The notes under the pieces are model-generated. The model ran no database searches. It was not told the origin of the DNA and saw only the letters and a program-made list of their open reading frames with translations. Below, piece by piece: positions 1 to 9,887 of a DNA stretch of 64,000 nucleotides (the stretch's first letter is position 1; each line of letters starts with the position of its first letter). Location: contig NZ_BAAAEU010000001.1 in NCBI RefSeq assembly GCF_039523175.1, forward strand, positions 1 to 64,000. The letters are read 5' to 3'. The stretch comes from Dokdonella_A soli (GTDB lineage: Bacteria; Pseudomonadota; Gammaproteobacteria; Xanthomonadales; Rhodanobacteraceae). A program made the position numbers and the translations under genes.

Positions 1-391
1 CCTCTTCGTCGCGGAGCGGGAATCTTGTGACCGGTTGACGAGGGCGGCGAAATGGTGACCCCTGTTTTGACGCAGGACAGGCGGCCTTCAGGGTCGCCAA
101 AAGAGACGCCAGGTCGCCACAAAGCGCTCGCACCACCTCTTCGTGGCGAGGTTCAGAATTCAACGTCACAACGAGAAAAATGGCGGCGCTTGTAAGCTTG
201 GCGACAACCGGCTGCGGAATGACGGAAGACACTATCCACCCCCTCACGAATTGTCTTTCCCAGTATGGCCGAGCTCGATGGATCTCCAAAACGAGCTGGA
301 GCCTAGCCTCCTGACAATTGCATCAAAGGGAGAGAAAGTCGACTCTGACCCCTGTTTTGCGGACCCCTGTTTTGCGACCCCTGTTTTGCGC
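1..391. other. Non-coding edge of an accessory patch
   Basis: No convincing gene is visible in this stretch. Open frames crossing it are antisense to the downstream DUF4238/SEC-C gene or lack recognisable content. It holds copies of a short GACCCCTGTTTTG repeat, one at 57-69 and three clustered at 347-390, and a segment reading AAAGTCGACTCTGACCCC at 335-352. On the other strand that segment is GGGGTCAGAGTCGACTTT, a string I associate with the neighbourhoods of REP-associated transposases (from memory, unverified). The region is best read as mobile-element debris at the border of a transferred segment. Confidence 0.5.
347..390. repeat. Three tandem copies of GACCCCTGTTTTGCG
   Basis: Copies lie at 347-361, 362-376 and 376-390; the last two share one base. 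A further 13-base copy is at 57-69. The cluster ends one base before the stop codon of the minus-strand gene at 392. Tandem short units directly abutting a 3' gene end look like the residue of an insertion or of slipped replication at a transposon end. No transposase gene is visible inside the window. Confidence 0.6.
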
Positions 392-2598
392 TTATTCGGA
401 CTCCGGTTTCATTCTGGCGTCCGCAGCATCGGCGGACTGCGCAGTTTCCGTAGAAAAATTCCGCGGAGACGTGTAGCGCACAAAGAGCGCCATCGTCACG
501 GGTACGACGGTCCGAGCTTTACCGTACGTGATGAGCAAACGATGAACTTCCTGGCGCGCGAAACCGCCGCGGGGGACCGAAAACTCCAGCTGTGCACCTA
601 CCCACGGTTCAGCGCTCATGGGGTTCCAGTCCCTCCGCATCGGTTCAACGGCATCTCGGAGCGACGCCGCGAGCGCCTCATGCGGACGCGCATCCGCACG
701 GTTTGCCGCCGCGTCACCAACAGCCCGCAACGCTGTACGCATCGCCTCGAACGCATCCGACATCCTTGGTCTGAGCACCGTACGTGCGTGGACTCCCAAC
801 GGGTACTCGACGTGACGCAAAGCCTCCACCATCGGCATCCACACTGGGTCCATGCCGTCGCGTGCCGCAACTGTGTGCTCGTGAAGCTGACGCCAGTAGA
901 TCGGCACATCCGTGTACACGATGGAGCCCGTCAAAGTGGCAAGATACAGCGCCCCCTCAAGCGGGCACCCCTTGATCACACGCAATTGCGCGTTTGCCGT
1001 GCCCACCTCCAACGGTTGGAGCAACGCAATGGGATCATCGTTGAGCTGCGCTTTCATGTGCGCGACGACCTCGTCGAGTAGCGCGTCTGGAATGCTCGGC
1101 GTCTGCTGCTTGATGTAGTGTCTCAACGCCGGCTCAGGCAGCCTCCGAACATAGCGAAGCGCCTCGTCGCCATACATGCCCTGGAACCGTCGCGCGCTTT
1201 CCTCATCGAGCTCCATGGCGGAGGTTCGTTCTTCGGCCATCCGCATGGCGTTCCATCCGAACTCAGCGTTGAAGTCGCCCGGATCCGGGATGACATGGAG
1301 CAAGCCAAACCCAATGTACGGCTCCAGCTCCAGAAACAGCAGGACGTTCTTGAGCGTTTGTTCGCGATGCTGCGCTGGGGATACGACCGGGCTGTATTCG
1401 GGCCGTACCGATACGGGGTTCGTGAAGGGATGCACGATCACGATCTCGTCGAAGTACGCGAGCCATCCCGTGATGGTCGGCTCCAGCATTCGAAAGTCCG
1501 GCACGCCGAAATACAACGCGCGCAATCGTCCGCGTTGCGGACGGGGCAACAGCGCTTCGAGATCGGTGTCCGGCGGCCATAGGTCTGCAATGGCCTTATG
1601 AATGGCGACGACATGATCATCGCTCAGCTCGCGCCGCACGTCCTCCCAAGTCTTTCCTTTATCGAGGCCGAGGATCTCCTCGATGGCGGTTATGAGCGTG
1701 AGGTTGCGTTCTCGAATGCCCAACACGGCCCATGAAGGTCGGTCTTCTGGGGCCAGAGATGCGCAGCATTCCCCGAACGGCCGATTGCTGCCGCAGCCGC
1801 ACGGTTCCTGCGGCGTGGGATCCGCGTCTCGTCGGGGTTTGGCGAGGTACTCATGCGAGCGTGACGTCCGACCGAACGCATCCTGGTAGCTAACGCTGCC
1901 GTCGTTATGACCGATGTACGTCTCGCCGCCGAATAGGAAAAGCTCATCACGAGGCTGTAGCACGTTCCCGATGGCGAGCCCATGAGCTCAATGAGCGGGT
2001 CGCTTGGGTACGAACAAGCTGAGGACGCTGGCGGAAACGCGGCGTTGTAGGTCGTAACAGGGTGGTCGCTGACGATGAACTTGATGTCTGAGTTCTCGGC
2101 CGAAACGATTTCGCGCACCCCTTCCATCCACATCCGGCAATGCATCAGCCTTAGCCCCTGCATCTCCAGCATCAAGTTCGCCTGATCCAGTGTCGGGTAG
2201 CGCGTCCGGATCCATTCGAGACCCTTGGGCGTTCGCAGCTTCTGCGCGTCCATGTACTCGAACAAGTCTTGGAAACGGTCGTGCATCGCACGTGCGTCTC
2301 CTTCGATGTAAGCGCGCACCGCGCGCGATCCGCGGTCGTCGATGCCCCCGAAGAGTCGCCTCTCGATCTCGTCGTTGACATGCGTGCCGAAGAACGTCGT
2401 GTAGAGGTCGCACGCGGCGAACGCGCCGACCGGGGGCAACCGCCGCCTGGCGTTCGGGGTCCACGTGCGCCCATCGGCGAGGACGTTGACGTCCGGCCGG
2501 AGGTCGAGTACATGCAGCTCCGTCGCTTCGTGAGCAAGGAAGCCGCGCTGATACCAGACGGGTACGTAATGGTTTTGGCGGGTGATCTCGTCGGACAT
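392..2598 (-). pseudogene. DUF4238 + SEC-C protein, frameshifted
   Basis: Two overlapping frames together look like one gene. The upstream frame starts at 2598 and has the DUF4238 N-terminal signature NHYVPVWYQRGF and the mid-protein motif KFIVSDHPVTTYN. After residue ~212 (SPSGT) it runs out of frame to a stop at 1690. A second frame, open from GTG at 1963 to 392, continues with LQPRDELFLFGGETYIGH and then a SEC-C-like zinc motif PCGCGSNRPFGECC. About 440 further residues follow that I do not recognise. Joining the frames needs a -1 shift at 1963, equivalent to one lost base in GGGAACGTGCTA, and would give about 735 residues. No canonical slippery heptamer is visible, so a mutation or sequencing error is likelier than programmed frameshifting. 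Function unknown; SEC-C motifs bind zinc. Alternatively these are two separate genes, but the first would then end in about 90 residues of nonsense. Confidence 0.65.
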
Positions 2599-2674
2599 CG
2601 TTCGTCGAGGCGGCAGCGATTCTAAGTTCAGGGGTACAGTCAGCTCACCTGCAGGTCCTGTGTCGGGCGTCCCT

Positions 2675-3550
2675 TCAATCGGTGGACGCTTGTGCGTCTG
2701 ACCGAGCCGTCATCTTTACGCCCTCACCCAACCCGATCTCATTTAGTTCAGCTACGACTTCGTTGATCGGTCTACCTGAATAGACATGCCTTATGCACCT
2801 ATGAAATAGAAACGCATTGACCGTTTCATTCAGGCCAAGCGGCAGGCGCCCGTAAGTATGACCGCGATCCAGCCGGTCACCGAGTGTCATCAAGGCACGT
2901 TTAGGACCGATCGGCACACATGCAATTGAATCATGCCGTCCGGGACCGCCACCACGCAGAAAGACGACTGGCCGATCGGACGTTATGAAGACATCGCGAT
3001 CCGCATCGACCACGACCCAATGGGGCTCCGAGAAGAGATTCGTCATCTTCTCCGCATCACGCATCAGTGTTGCAGCGAAAAATCTACCGGAATCCGTGGG
3101 ATCAGGGGCACCTGGCGGTAGTCGCGCGATAGTTGTATCGGAGAGCGGTCCCCAAAGCTTTGTTCTGAGCTCGATGATGTTATCGATCGATGTATGGACC
3201 GCTACATTTCTTAGATGCAGCAGGCCAACAAATCTCGCGACAGTCTCGCGAAGCACAGGGTCGCTCAAGTCTGGTTTCCCGCTAGTCAATTCCGACCAGA
3301 CAGAAGCAGCGGCAGACTCCACGCGTCCGAGGAATTCCTCGGCGGACCAATCGCGAACTCCACTCGCGCCTTCAGGAGCATAGAGGTATCGTTGTCCAGC
3401 GACATTGCGGATCGCCGTAGGCGCATCTGGCATCTCTAGCTGCTTGGTCAACACCCAGATCTTGGGCGCGCCACCCTTGCCAACGTCTTGTAGCGAGAAG
3501 TTCCGAAGGTAGAACTGCGGAACCCAGTGATGATGCTTTGATTTCGCCAT
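2675..3550 (-). CDS. DUF4238 domain protein
   Basis: A 291-residue protein beginning MAKSKHHHWVPQFYLRNFS, the typical DUF4238 opening (H-x-VP-Q-x-YLR-F). A second family motif, VFITSDRPVVFLRGGG, lies near residue 195. No signal peptide or membrane segment is visible. The molecular function of DUF4238 is unknown. The gene lies 38 bp downstream of hutU on the same strand and is followed by a second, frameshifted DUF4238 gene, so the two are tandem divergent paralogues. By eye its sequence is clearly less GC-rich than hutU or the genes after it, which suggests horizontal acquisition. The ATG start is supported by the motif sitting at the extreme N-terminus, as usual in this family. Confidence 0.8.
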   Translation of the reverse strand: MAKSKHHHWVPQFYLRNFSLQDVGKGGAPKIWVLTKQLEMPDAPTAIRNVAGQRYLYAPEGASGVRDWSAEEFLGRVESAAASVWSELTSGKPDLSDPVLRETVARFVGLLHLRNVAVHTSIDNIIELRTKLWGPLSDTTIARLPPGAPDPTDSGRFFAATLMRDAEKMTNLFSEPHWVVVDADRDVFITSDRPVVFLRGGGPGRHDSIACVPIGPKRALMTLGDRLDRGHTYGRLPLGLNETVNAFLFHRCIRHVYSGRPINEVVAELNEIGLGEGVKMTARSDAQASTD

Positions 3551-3588
3551 GGGCAGCTAGACATCAATCCAAGTCTCCGAATGGACAT

Positions 3589-5259
<1,671 letters not shown>

Positions 5260-5348
5260 CGCAGGCTCCGGTAGGACAGGCGGCGATTATATGCGGCTGC
5301 CGCCGACGCTTCTTGCCTGCGCTATCGATGCATTGCTCAACCTTCCAA

Positions 5349-5424
5349 CCGTTCGCCCTGAGGTATCGAAGGGTGAACGGCATCGGACGCCGCCGTTCAT
5401 GGTTCGATACCTCACCACGAACGG
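5349..5424. repeat. Imperfect inverted repeat between genes
   Basis: Left arm 5350-5381 and right arm 5392-5423 are 32-base imperfect complements. They share CGTTCG, TGAGGTATCGAA and TGAACGGC, with differences confined to two 3-base patches. The sequence resembles the widespread CGTTCGxxxTGAG...TCGAAxxxTGAACGG intergenic palindromes of proteobacteria. It lies between the start of hutU and the end of the nitrilase-family gene on the same strand. It could terminate transcription or stabilise mRNA, or simply be a REP-type element. Confidence 0.7.
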
Positions 5425-5466
5425 CTCTACACAATTCCGAACTGGCGCTCGTTGTAGGAGAGGCAT

Positions 5467-6354
5467 CTACAGAGTTTCGACGCGCGCGCGCTCGACCGGT
5501 GGCCGCAACTGCGCCAGCCAGTCGTTCGCGTTGGCGACCTGCGCCTCGCGCTTGAACGCATCCAGCGTGGCAAGATCGAGTTCCGCGAATGCCCAGTCGT
5601 CCGCCGCCTGCGCACGCACGGCGACGCCGTCCGATGGAAAGCCGCGGTCGATCGGCGTGTAGATCCCCGCGCGGCCGGTATTCACGTCGAGCGCCGGACT
5701 CCATGGGGCCTCGCCTGTAGTGACCGCGCAGGCAACGTAGACCTGGTTCTCCAGCGCGCGCGCCTGGCAGCCGACGCGAACGCGCGTTGCGCCCGCTTCG
5801 GTATCGGTGCAGCTCGGTACGAGGATCACGCGTGCGCCGGCTTCGACCTGCGCGCGCGCATAGAACGGAAACTCGACGTCGTAGCAGACATCGATGCTGA
5901 TGCGACCGAATGCGGTGTCGAACACCTTGAGCGCGTCACCGGGCTCGATCACGCCGGCGCTGCCCTCGAATCCGGTCAAGGTCAGCTTGTCCTGGAACGC
6001 GAGCTTGCCGTCCGGCGACACGAAATACGCGCGGTTGCGGTAGCGGCCGCCGCCGATGTCGAGCAGGAACGTGCCCGCGACCAGATACAGCGCGTGCCGT
6101 GTCGCCAGCTCCCGTGCGAGTGCGACGTAGCCTTCGTGATGCGCCTGCAGCGCCGCGAGCGAGCGCACGAAATCGGCGCGTACCTGATCGCCCTGCCCGG
6201 CCGCCGCTTCCAGCGCGAGATATTCCGGCAGTACGACGAGCTGCGCACCCGCGCGCGCGGCAGTCGCGACGCGCGCGCCGACGCGGCCGGCAAACGCCGC
6301 AAAGTCCGAGGGCGCGCCGATGCCGTACTGCGCAGCGGCGATCTTGAGTTTCAT
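5467..6354 (-). CDS. Carbon-nitrogen hydrolase (nitrilase family)
   Basis: A cytosolic amidase/nitrilase-superfamily enzyme of 295 residues from the chosen start MKLKIAAAQYG. The Glu-Lys-Cys catalytic set is visible: Glu in VVLPEYLAL, Lys in QDKLTLTGFE and Cys in DVCYDVEFP. The open frame extends 24 codons further upstream. The start at 6354 is preferred because the protein then begins at the first beta strand of the fold and overlaps the stop of the upstream acetyltransferase gene by 4 bases (ATGA), implying translational coupling. In several bacteria the same two domains occur fused as one protein (GNAT plus nitrilase, as in B. subtilis YhcX), so they probably act on the same small-molecule substrate, which is unknown. 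Confidence 0.88.
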   Translation of the reverse strand: MKLKIAAAQYGIGAPSDFAAFAGRVGARVATAARAGAQLVVLPEYLALEAAAGQGDQVRADFVRSLAALQAHHEGYVALARELATRHALYLVAGTFLLDIGGGRYRNRAYFVSPDGKLAFQDKLTLTGFEGSAGVIEPGDALKVFDTAFGRISIDVCYDVEFPFYARAQVEAGARVILVPSCTDTEAGATRVRVGCQARALENQVYVACAVTTGEAPWSPALDVNTGRAGIYTPIDRGFPSDGVAVRAQAADDWAFAELDLATLDAFKREAQVANANDWLAQLRPPVERARVETL

Positions 6355-6947
6355 TGCTGGTCCAGAGGGCGCAGCCAGAAGCGGAGTCGATGGCAGCTCG
6401 CTACATCGTGGCCGATCTCCTGCCATTCAAGCTGGCAGAACATGTCGTCCTGGCGGCGGTAGCCACGCTTGCTCCAGAACACGTCGTTCGGCCGGTGCGT
6501 CGCGGGTCGTCGCGAGTCGTCCGCATCGCGCTCGACCGCGCAGAATGCGGTCAGGTCGAAGCGCCCGAGATGGCGTGCGTAGCGCTCGCGCTCGTCGAAG
6601 AAGCGGTGGCCGAGACCGAGGCCACGATAGTCGTGCAACAGCACCGATTCACCGAAATAGAAGACATCCTCGAGCGCGATGTCGCGGTCGAGGAACGGCT
6701 GCTGGAATGCGGCGGTCTCGTCGGTCAAGGGGATGCCGGTCGAGGCGCCGATCACCTGATCATCGTCGAACGCAAGCACGAACAGGCTCTCCGCCGATTG
6801 GGCATAGGTCGCGAGGTATTTCTTCTCATAGCCGGTGTCGCCCGCGTACAGATAGGGCCAGTCGCGGAATACCGCGATACGCAGCGCCGCGACCGCATCG
6901 AGATGCGGCGCAACCTGGGAACCGATGAAGGTCTGGATGTCGATCAT
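6351..6947 (-). CDS. GNAT-family N-acetyltransferase
   Basis: A 198-residue GNAT enzyme. The acetyl-CoA pyrophosphate-binding motif appears as RGLGLGHRFFDERE near residues 110-123, preceded by the FYFGESVLLHDY strand. It is first in a two-gene unit with the nitrilase-family gene, which overlaps its stop codon by 4 bases. Its acceptor substrate cannot be deduced. The context suggests an amine-containing metabolite also processed by the coupled amidase. It is divergent from the NIPSNAP gene across an intergenic region containing a strong palindrome. Confidence 0.85.
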   Translation of the reverse strand: MIDIQTFIGSQVAPHLDAVAALRIAVFRDWPYLYAGDTGYEKKYLATYAQSAESLFVLAFDDDQVIGASTGIPLTDETAAFQQPFLDRDIALEDVFYFGESVLLHDYRGLGLGHRFFDERERYARHLGRFDLTAFCAVERDADDSRRPATHRPNDVFWSKRGYRRQDDMFCQLEWQEIGHDVASCHRLRFWLRPLDQQ

Positions 6948-7006
6948 GCCACCTGCGTTAGCGGCTCTGCCGCCATGTACCCAGCACGAAGCGTGCCACC
7001 GGTCTT

Positions 7007-7077
7007 GTCGGACTCATCGGATGTCTGCTGACACATGGTGTCAGCAGGAGGCCCGCACAGTTCCGGATCTGTCCGAC
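7007..7077. promoter_or_regulatory. Nested palindromes in a divergent intergenic region
   Basis: A perfect 23-base palindrome at 7025-7047 (CTGCTGACAC, spacer ATG, GTGTCAGCAG) lies inside an outer inverted repeat. The outer arms are GTCGGAC at 7007-7013 and GTCCGAC at 7071-7077, with partial extension inward (ATC-GGA on both sides). The site lies between the divergent acetyltransferase and NIPSNAP starts, where a shared operator would be expected. The regulator is unknown; the AraC-family gene at 7978 is one local candidate, although AraC proteins usually bind direct repeats. Confidence 0.5.
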
Positions 7078-7089
7078 GGAGCCTGCTCC

Positions 7090-7953
7090 ATGCATCTGCG
7101 CCACACCGTGTTCAGCGCGATCGCTTCATTGCTCGCAGCCGTCGCCACCGCTGGCGCGAGGCCCGCATCGGCCGCGCCCGATCCATCATCCAGCCGCGGA
7201 AACCCCATGACCGACATTGCCCAGGCCCCCTGTTGTTCCATCATCGAACTGCGCCAGTACACGCTCCATCCGGGCCAGCGCGATGTCCTGATCGACCTGT
7301 TCGAACGCGAGTTCGTGGAGACGCAGGAAGCCGTCGGCATGCACCTCGTCGGCCAATTCCGCGATCTCGACAAGCCCGACCGCTATGTCTGGATCCGCGG
7401 CTTCCCCGACATGCCCTCTCGCGCGCAAGCCTTGCAGGCGTTCTACGGCGGCCCGGTCTGGCAGGCGCATCGCAATGAAGCCAACGCGACGATGATCGAT
7501 TCGGACAACGTGCTGCTGCTGCGCCCGGTCGATGCGACCGCCGCGTTCGCCGCACCGACGTCCGCGCGCGCTCCGGTCGGCACGACCGTGCGGCCTTCGT
7601 CACGTGTGATCGCGACGATCTACTATCGCGACCAGCCCATCGACGACGAGTTCAGGCATTTCTTCGACACCGAGGTGCAGCCACGGCTCGTCGAGGCCGG
7701 TGCACGCCCGATCGCGCGCTTCGAGACCGAGACCGCCGAGAACACCTTCCCGCGCCTGCCGGTGCGCGCCGGCGAGCATGTCTTCATCTGGTTCGCGAAG
7801 TTTCCGAGCGATGCGGCATGGCGCGAGGCCGAGGCGCGCCTGGCCGCATTGCCCCAGTGGAAAGCTCACGTGCTGCCGGACCTGACCAAGCGCCTGAAGT
7901 CGCCGCCGGAACGGCTTGTGCTCGAGCCGGCAGCGCGCTCCCTCTTGCGCTGA
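7090..7953 (+). CDS. NIPSNAP-family secreted protein
   Basis: A 287-residue protein with an N-terminal hydrophobic signal-like segment (HTVFSAIASLLAAVATAGA). A NIPSNAP-type alpha/beta barrel follows, starting at CCSIIELRQYTLHPGQ and containing RYVWIRGFPDMPSR. A second similar half begins at SRVIATIYYRDQPID, so the protein looks like a duplicated dimeric alpha/beta barrel. The start at 7090 is preferred over the longer frame because a GGAG lies about 9 bases upstream and it yields a signal peptide. An internal ATG at 7207 (MTDIAQ) would give a cytosolic form. Biochemical role unknown. An AraC-family regulator and a VOC protein follow on the same strand. Confidence 0.8.
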   Translation: MHLRHTVFSAIASLLAAVATAGARPASAAPDPSSSRGNPMTDIAQAPCCSIIELRQYTLHPGQRDVLIDLFEREFVETQEAVGMHLVGQFRDLDKPDRYVWIRGFPDMPSRAQALQAFYGGPVWQAHRNEANATMIDSDNVLLLRPVDATAAFAAPTSARAPVGTTVRPSSRVIATIYYRDQPIDDEFRHFFDTEVQPRLVEAGARPIARFETETAENTFPRLPVRAGEHVFIWFAKFPSDAAWREAEARLAALPQWKAHVLPDLTKRLKSPPERLVLEPAARSLLR

Positions 7954-7977
7954 CAGGCGCGGAGTACACTCGCTGTC

Positions 7978-8847
7978 ATGCCCGGCACCACCACGCTGCT
8001 CGAACGCGGATCGCTCTCCGTCATCGATTACCGGTGCAGCGCCGGGCCGGGCGACACGCCCTACGTCGAACAGCACCGCAACTTCTCGGTCTCGTACGTG
8101 CGCACGGGCAGCTTCGGCTACCGCTGCCGTGGCGAAGCCTTCGAACTGGTGGCTGGCTCGGTGCTGGTCGGTTATCCCGACGATGAGTTCGTCTGCACGC
8201 ACGACCACCATGTCTGTGGCGACGAGTGCCTTTCGTTCCACCTCGCGCCCGCGCTGGTCGACACACTGAGCCGGGGTTCGGCAGTGGAAATGCGCACGGC
8301 CTGGCGCGTCGGCGGCGTTCCGCCGCTGCCGGAGCTGATGGTGCTCGGCGAATTCGCGCAGGCGGCGGCCGACGGCCGCAGCGATATCGGCCTCGACGAA
8401 GCCGGCCTGCTGTTCGCGAACCGCTTCGTCGAGATCGTTTCGGGGCGAACGCGGGAACCGCCACGGCTGCACACCCGCGATCGGCGCCGGGCTGTCGAGG
8501 CGGCCCTTCGCATCGACGCGCACTGCCACGAATCGATGGATCTGGAAGACGCCGCAAACGAAGCCGGCCTCAGCACTTTCCACTTCCTGCGAGTATTCGC
8601 TGCCGCTCTCGGTGTCACGCCTCATCAATACCTGGTTCGTTGCCGCTTGCGCCGCGCGGCACGCCTGCTGGCCGACGACGTGCACTCGATCAGCGACATC
8701 GCGTTCGATGTCGGTTTCGGTGACTTGTCCAACTTCGTGCGCACGTTCCATCGCGCGGCCGGCGTGTCACCCCGACGGTTCCGCCAAGCCAGCCGGGGCG
8801 ACCGCAAGATTTTCCAAGATCGGCTTCGGGGTGGAGTCGTACCCTGA
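7978..8847 (+). CDS. AraC-family transcriptional regulator
   Basis: A 289-residue protein with an N-terminal cupin-like sensing half and a C-terminal double helix-turn-helix. The first HTH is around LEDAANEAGLSTFHFLRVF, and the second is DIAFDVGFGDLSNFVRTFHR followed by GVSPRRFR, the AraC signature near residues 235-270. The sensing half contains clustered Cys/His (CTHDHHVCGDECLSFH, residues ~65-80), which could bind a metal. It lies 24 bp after the NIPSNAP gene and 26 bp before the VOC gene, so it probably regulates this small operon. The ligand is unknown. Confidence 0.9.
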   Translation: MPGTTTLLERGSLSVIDYRCSAGPGDTPYVEQHRNFSVSYVRTGSFGYRCRGEAFELVAGSVLVGYPDDEFVCTHDHHVCGDECLSFHLAPALVDTLSRGSAVEMRTAWRVGGVPPLPELMVLGEFAQAAADGRSDIGLDEAGLLFANRFVEIVSGRTREPPRLHTRDRRRAVEAALRIDAHCHESMDLEDAANEAGLSTFHFLRVFAAALGVTPHQYLVRCRLRRAARLLADDVHSISDIAFDVGFGDLSNFVRTFHRAAGVSPRRFRQASRGDRKIFQDRLRGGVVP

Positions 8848-8873
8848 CCTCCCATTCACGAATCGGAGGTTCC

Positions 8874-9236
8874 ATGTACGACCATATCGGCTTGAAGGTG
8901 AACGATATCGACGCCAGCGTGCGCTTCTACGAACGCGCGCTCGCACCACTCGGCTTTGTGCTGTGCTCGCGCGACGCCTCGGGTGCGGGCTTCGGCCCGG
9001 AAGGTGCGCCCGCCCTGTGGCTCTATGCCGCAAAGGGCTCGAAGGGTCCCGGCGTGCATGTCGCGTTCCGCGCGCGCGACCGCGCGACGATCGACGCGTT
9101 CCACAAGAACGGTGTCAAAGCCGGCGCCCGCGACCACGGTGCGCCCGGCCTGCGCGCGGACTACAGCCCGACCTATTACGCGGCGTTCCTGCTCGACCCG
9201 GACGGCAACAATGTCGAGGCGGTCCATATCGCCTAG
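8874..9236 (+). CDS. VOC-family (glyoxalase-like) protein
   Basis: A 120-residue vicinal-oxygen-chelate protein starting MYDHIGLKVNDIDASVRFYE. His4 of YDHIGL, the mid-protein GVHVAFRARD and the terminal LDPDGNNVEAVHI supply the usual metal-ligand positions (His, His, Glu). A clear GGAGG precedes the ATG. The single VOC module implies a homodimer. The substrate is unknown; relatives include glyoxalase/bleomycin-resistance-like and dioxygenase-like proteins. The stop codon TAG is part of the CTAG target duplication of the adjacent MITE, so the element landed exactly at the end of this gene. Confidence 0.9.
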   Translation: MYDHIGLKVNDIDASVRFYERALAPLGFVLCSRDASGAGFGPEGAPALWLYAAKGSKGPGVHVAFRARDRATIDAFHKNGVKAGARDHGAPGLRADYSPTYYAAFLLDPDGNNVEAVHIA

Positions 9237-9356
9237 GGAACCTCTGAACAAGCCGTCATCCCGGCGAAAGCCGGGATCCAGCTCTACGGCAAGTCGTTGA
9301 AAAACTGGATTCCGGCCTTCGCCGGAATGACGAGCCCTGACTTGTTCAGACCTTCC
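9237..9356. mobile_element. IS5-type MITE flanked by CTAG duplications
   Basis: A 120-bp non-coding element. Its 16-base terminal inverted repeats are GGAACCTCTGAACAAG at 9237-9252 and, read from the other end, GGAAGGTCTGAACAAG at 9341-9356, with only two mismatches. It is flanked on both sides by CTAG (9233-9236 and 9357-9360), which reads as a 4-bp target duplication. The right terminus closely matches the IS5 terminal repeat GGAAGGTGCGAACAAG (from memory), and IS5-group elements duplicate CTAR-like targets. The interior carries two further palindromes around GTCATCCCGGCG and CCGGCCTTCGCCGGAATGAC. No coding capacity, so any movement needs a transposase in trans. Confidence 0.8.
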
Positions 9357-9424
9357 CTAGCGGATTGCTTGCGGAGCATCGTCCCGTCTGCACTCTTCCG
9401 TTGCCCTCGACCAGGAGTCCATCC

Positions 9425-9886
9425 ATGTCAGTGAACATGCCACAAGCATTCGCCGTACTTGCTTCCGCCTTGTTGTCCATCACTGCGGCGCTATCCCATG
9501 CCTCCGATGCCGAGGACATGAAGCTCGTCGCCGCGCTGGACGAGCAATATCAGCAGGCTGTCAAAGACCGTGACGCTGCGACGATGGATCGCATCCTCGC
9601 CGACAACTTCGTTCTCGTCCTTGGCAAAGGACAGACATTCGGAAAGGCCGACCTGCTGAAGGAGGCTCGCGGAAAGATCGTCTACGAGCACCAGGAAGAC
9701 ACCCACCGGACCGTCCGTGTCTGGAAGGACACCGCGGTGGTGACCGCGCTGCTGTGGGTAAAAGGCACCGACGATGGCAAAGCATTCGACCACACGCTGT
9801 GGTTCAGCGACGTGTACACGCGCACGCCGAATGGATGGCGCTATGTGTTCGGCCAGGCCTCGCTGCCGATCGCCGGCACGCTCTGA
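9425..9886 (+). CDS. Secreted SnoaL-like (DUF4440) protein
   Basis: A 153-residue protein from the ATG at 9425, chosen because AGGAG lies about 8 bases upstream and a signal peptide follows (AFAVLASALLSITAALSHA). The mature part is a cone-shaped NTF2-like fold of the DUF4440 type, with the pattern LDEQYQQAVKDRDAATMDRI and the terminal strand GWRYVFGQASLPI. Proteins of this fold act as isomerases, hydrolases or binding proteins; no catalytic assignment is possible. It converges on the flavoprotein gene downstream, with a one-base gap. Confidence 0.8.
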   Translation: MSVNMPQAFAVLASALLSITAALSHASDAEDMKLVAALDEQYQQAVKDRDAATMDRILADNFVLVLGKGQTFGKADLLKEARGKIVYEHQEDTHRTVRVWKDTAVVTALLWVKGTDDGKAFDHTLWFSDVYTRTPNGWRYVFGQASLPIAGTL

Positions 9887-9887
9887 C

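Noticed and set aside
143..1081. 312-codon plus-strand frame at the left edge
   Set aside because: It is antisense to the SEC-C part of the DUF4238 gene and contains translated repeat units (DPCFADPCFATPV), so it is not a plausible protein.
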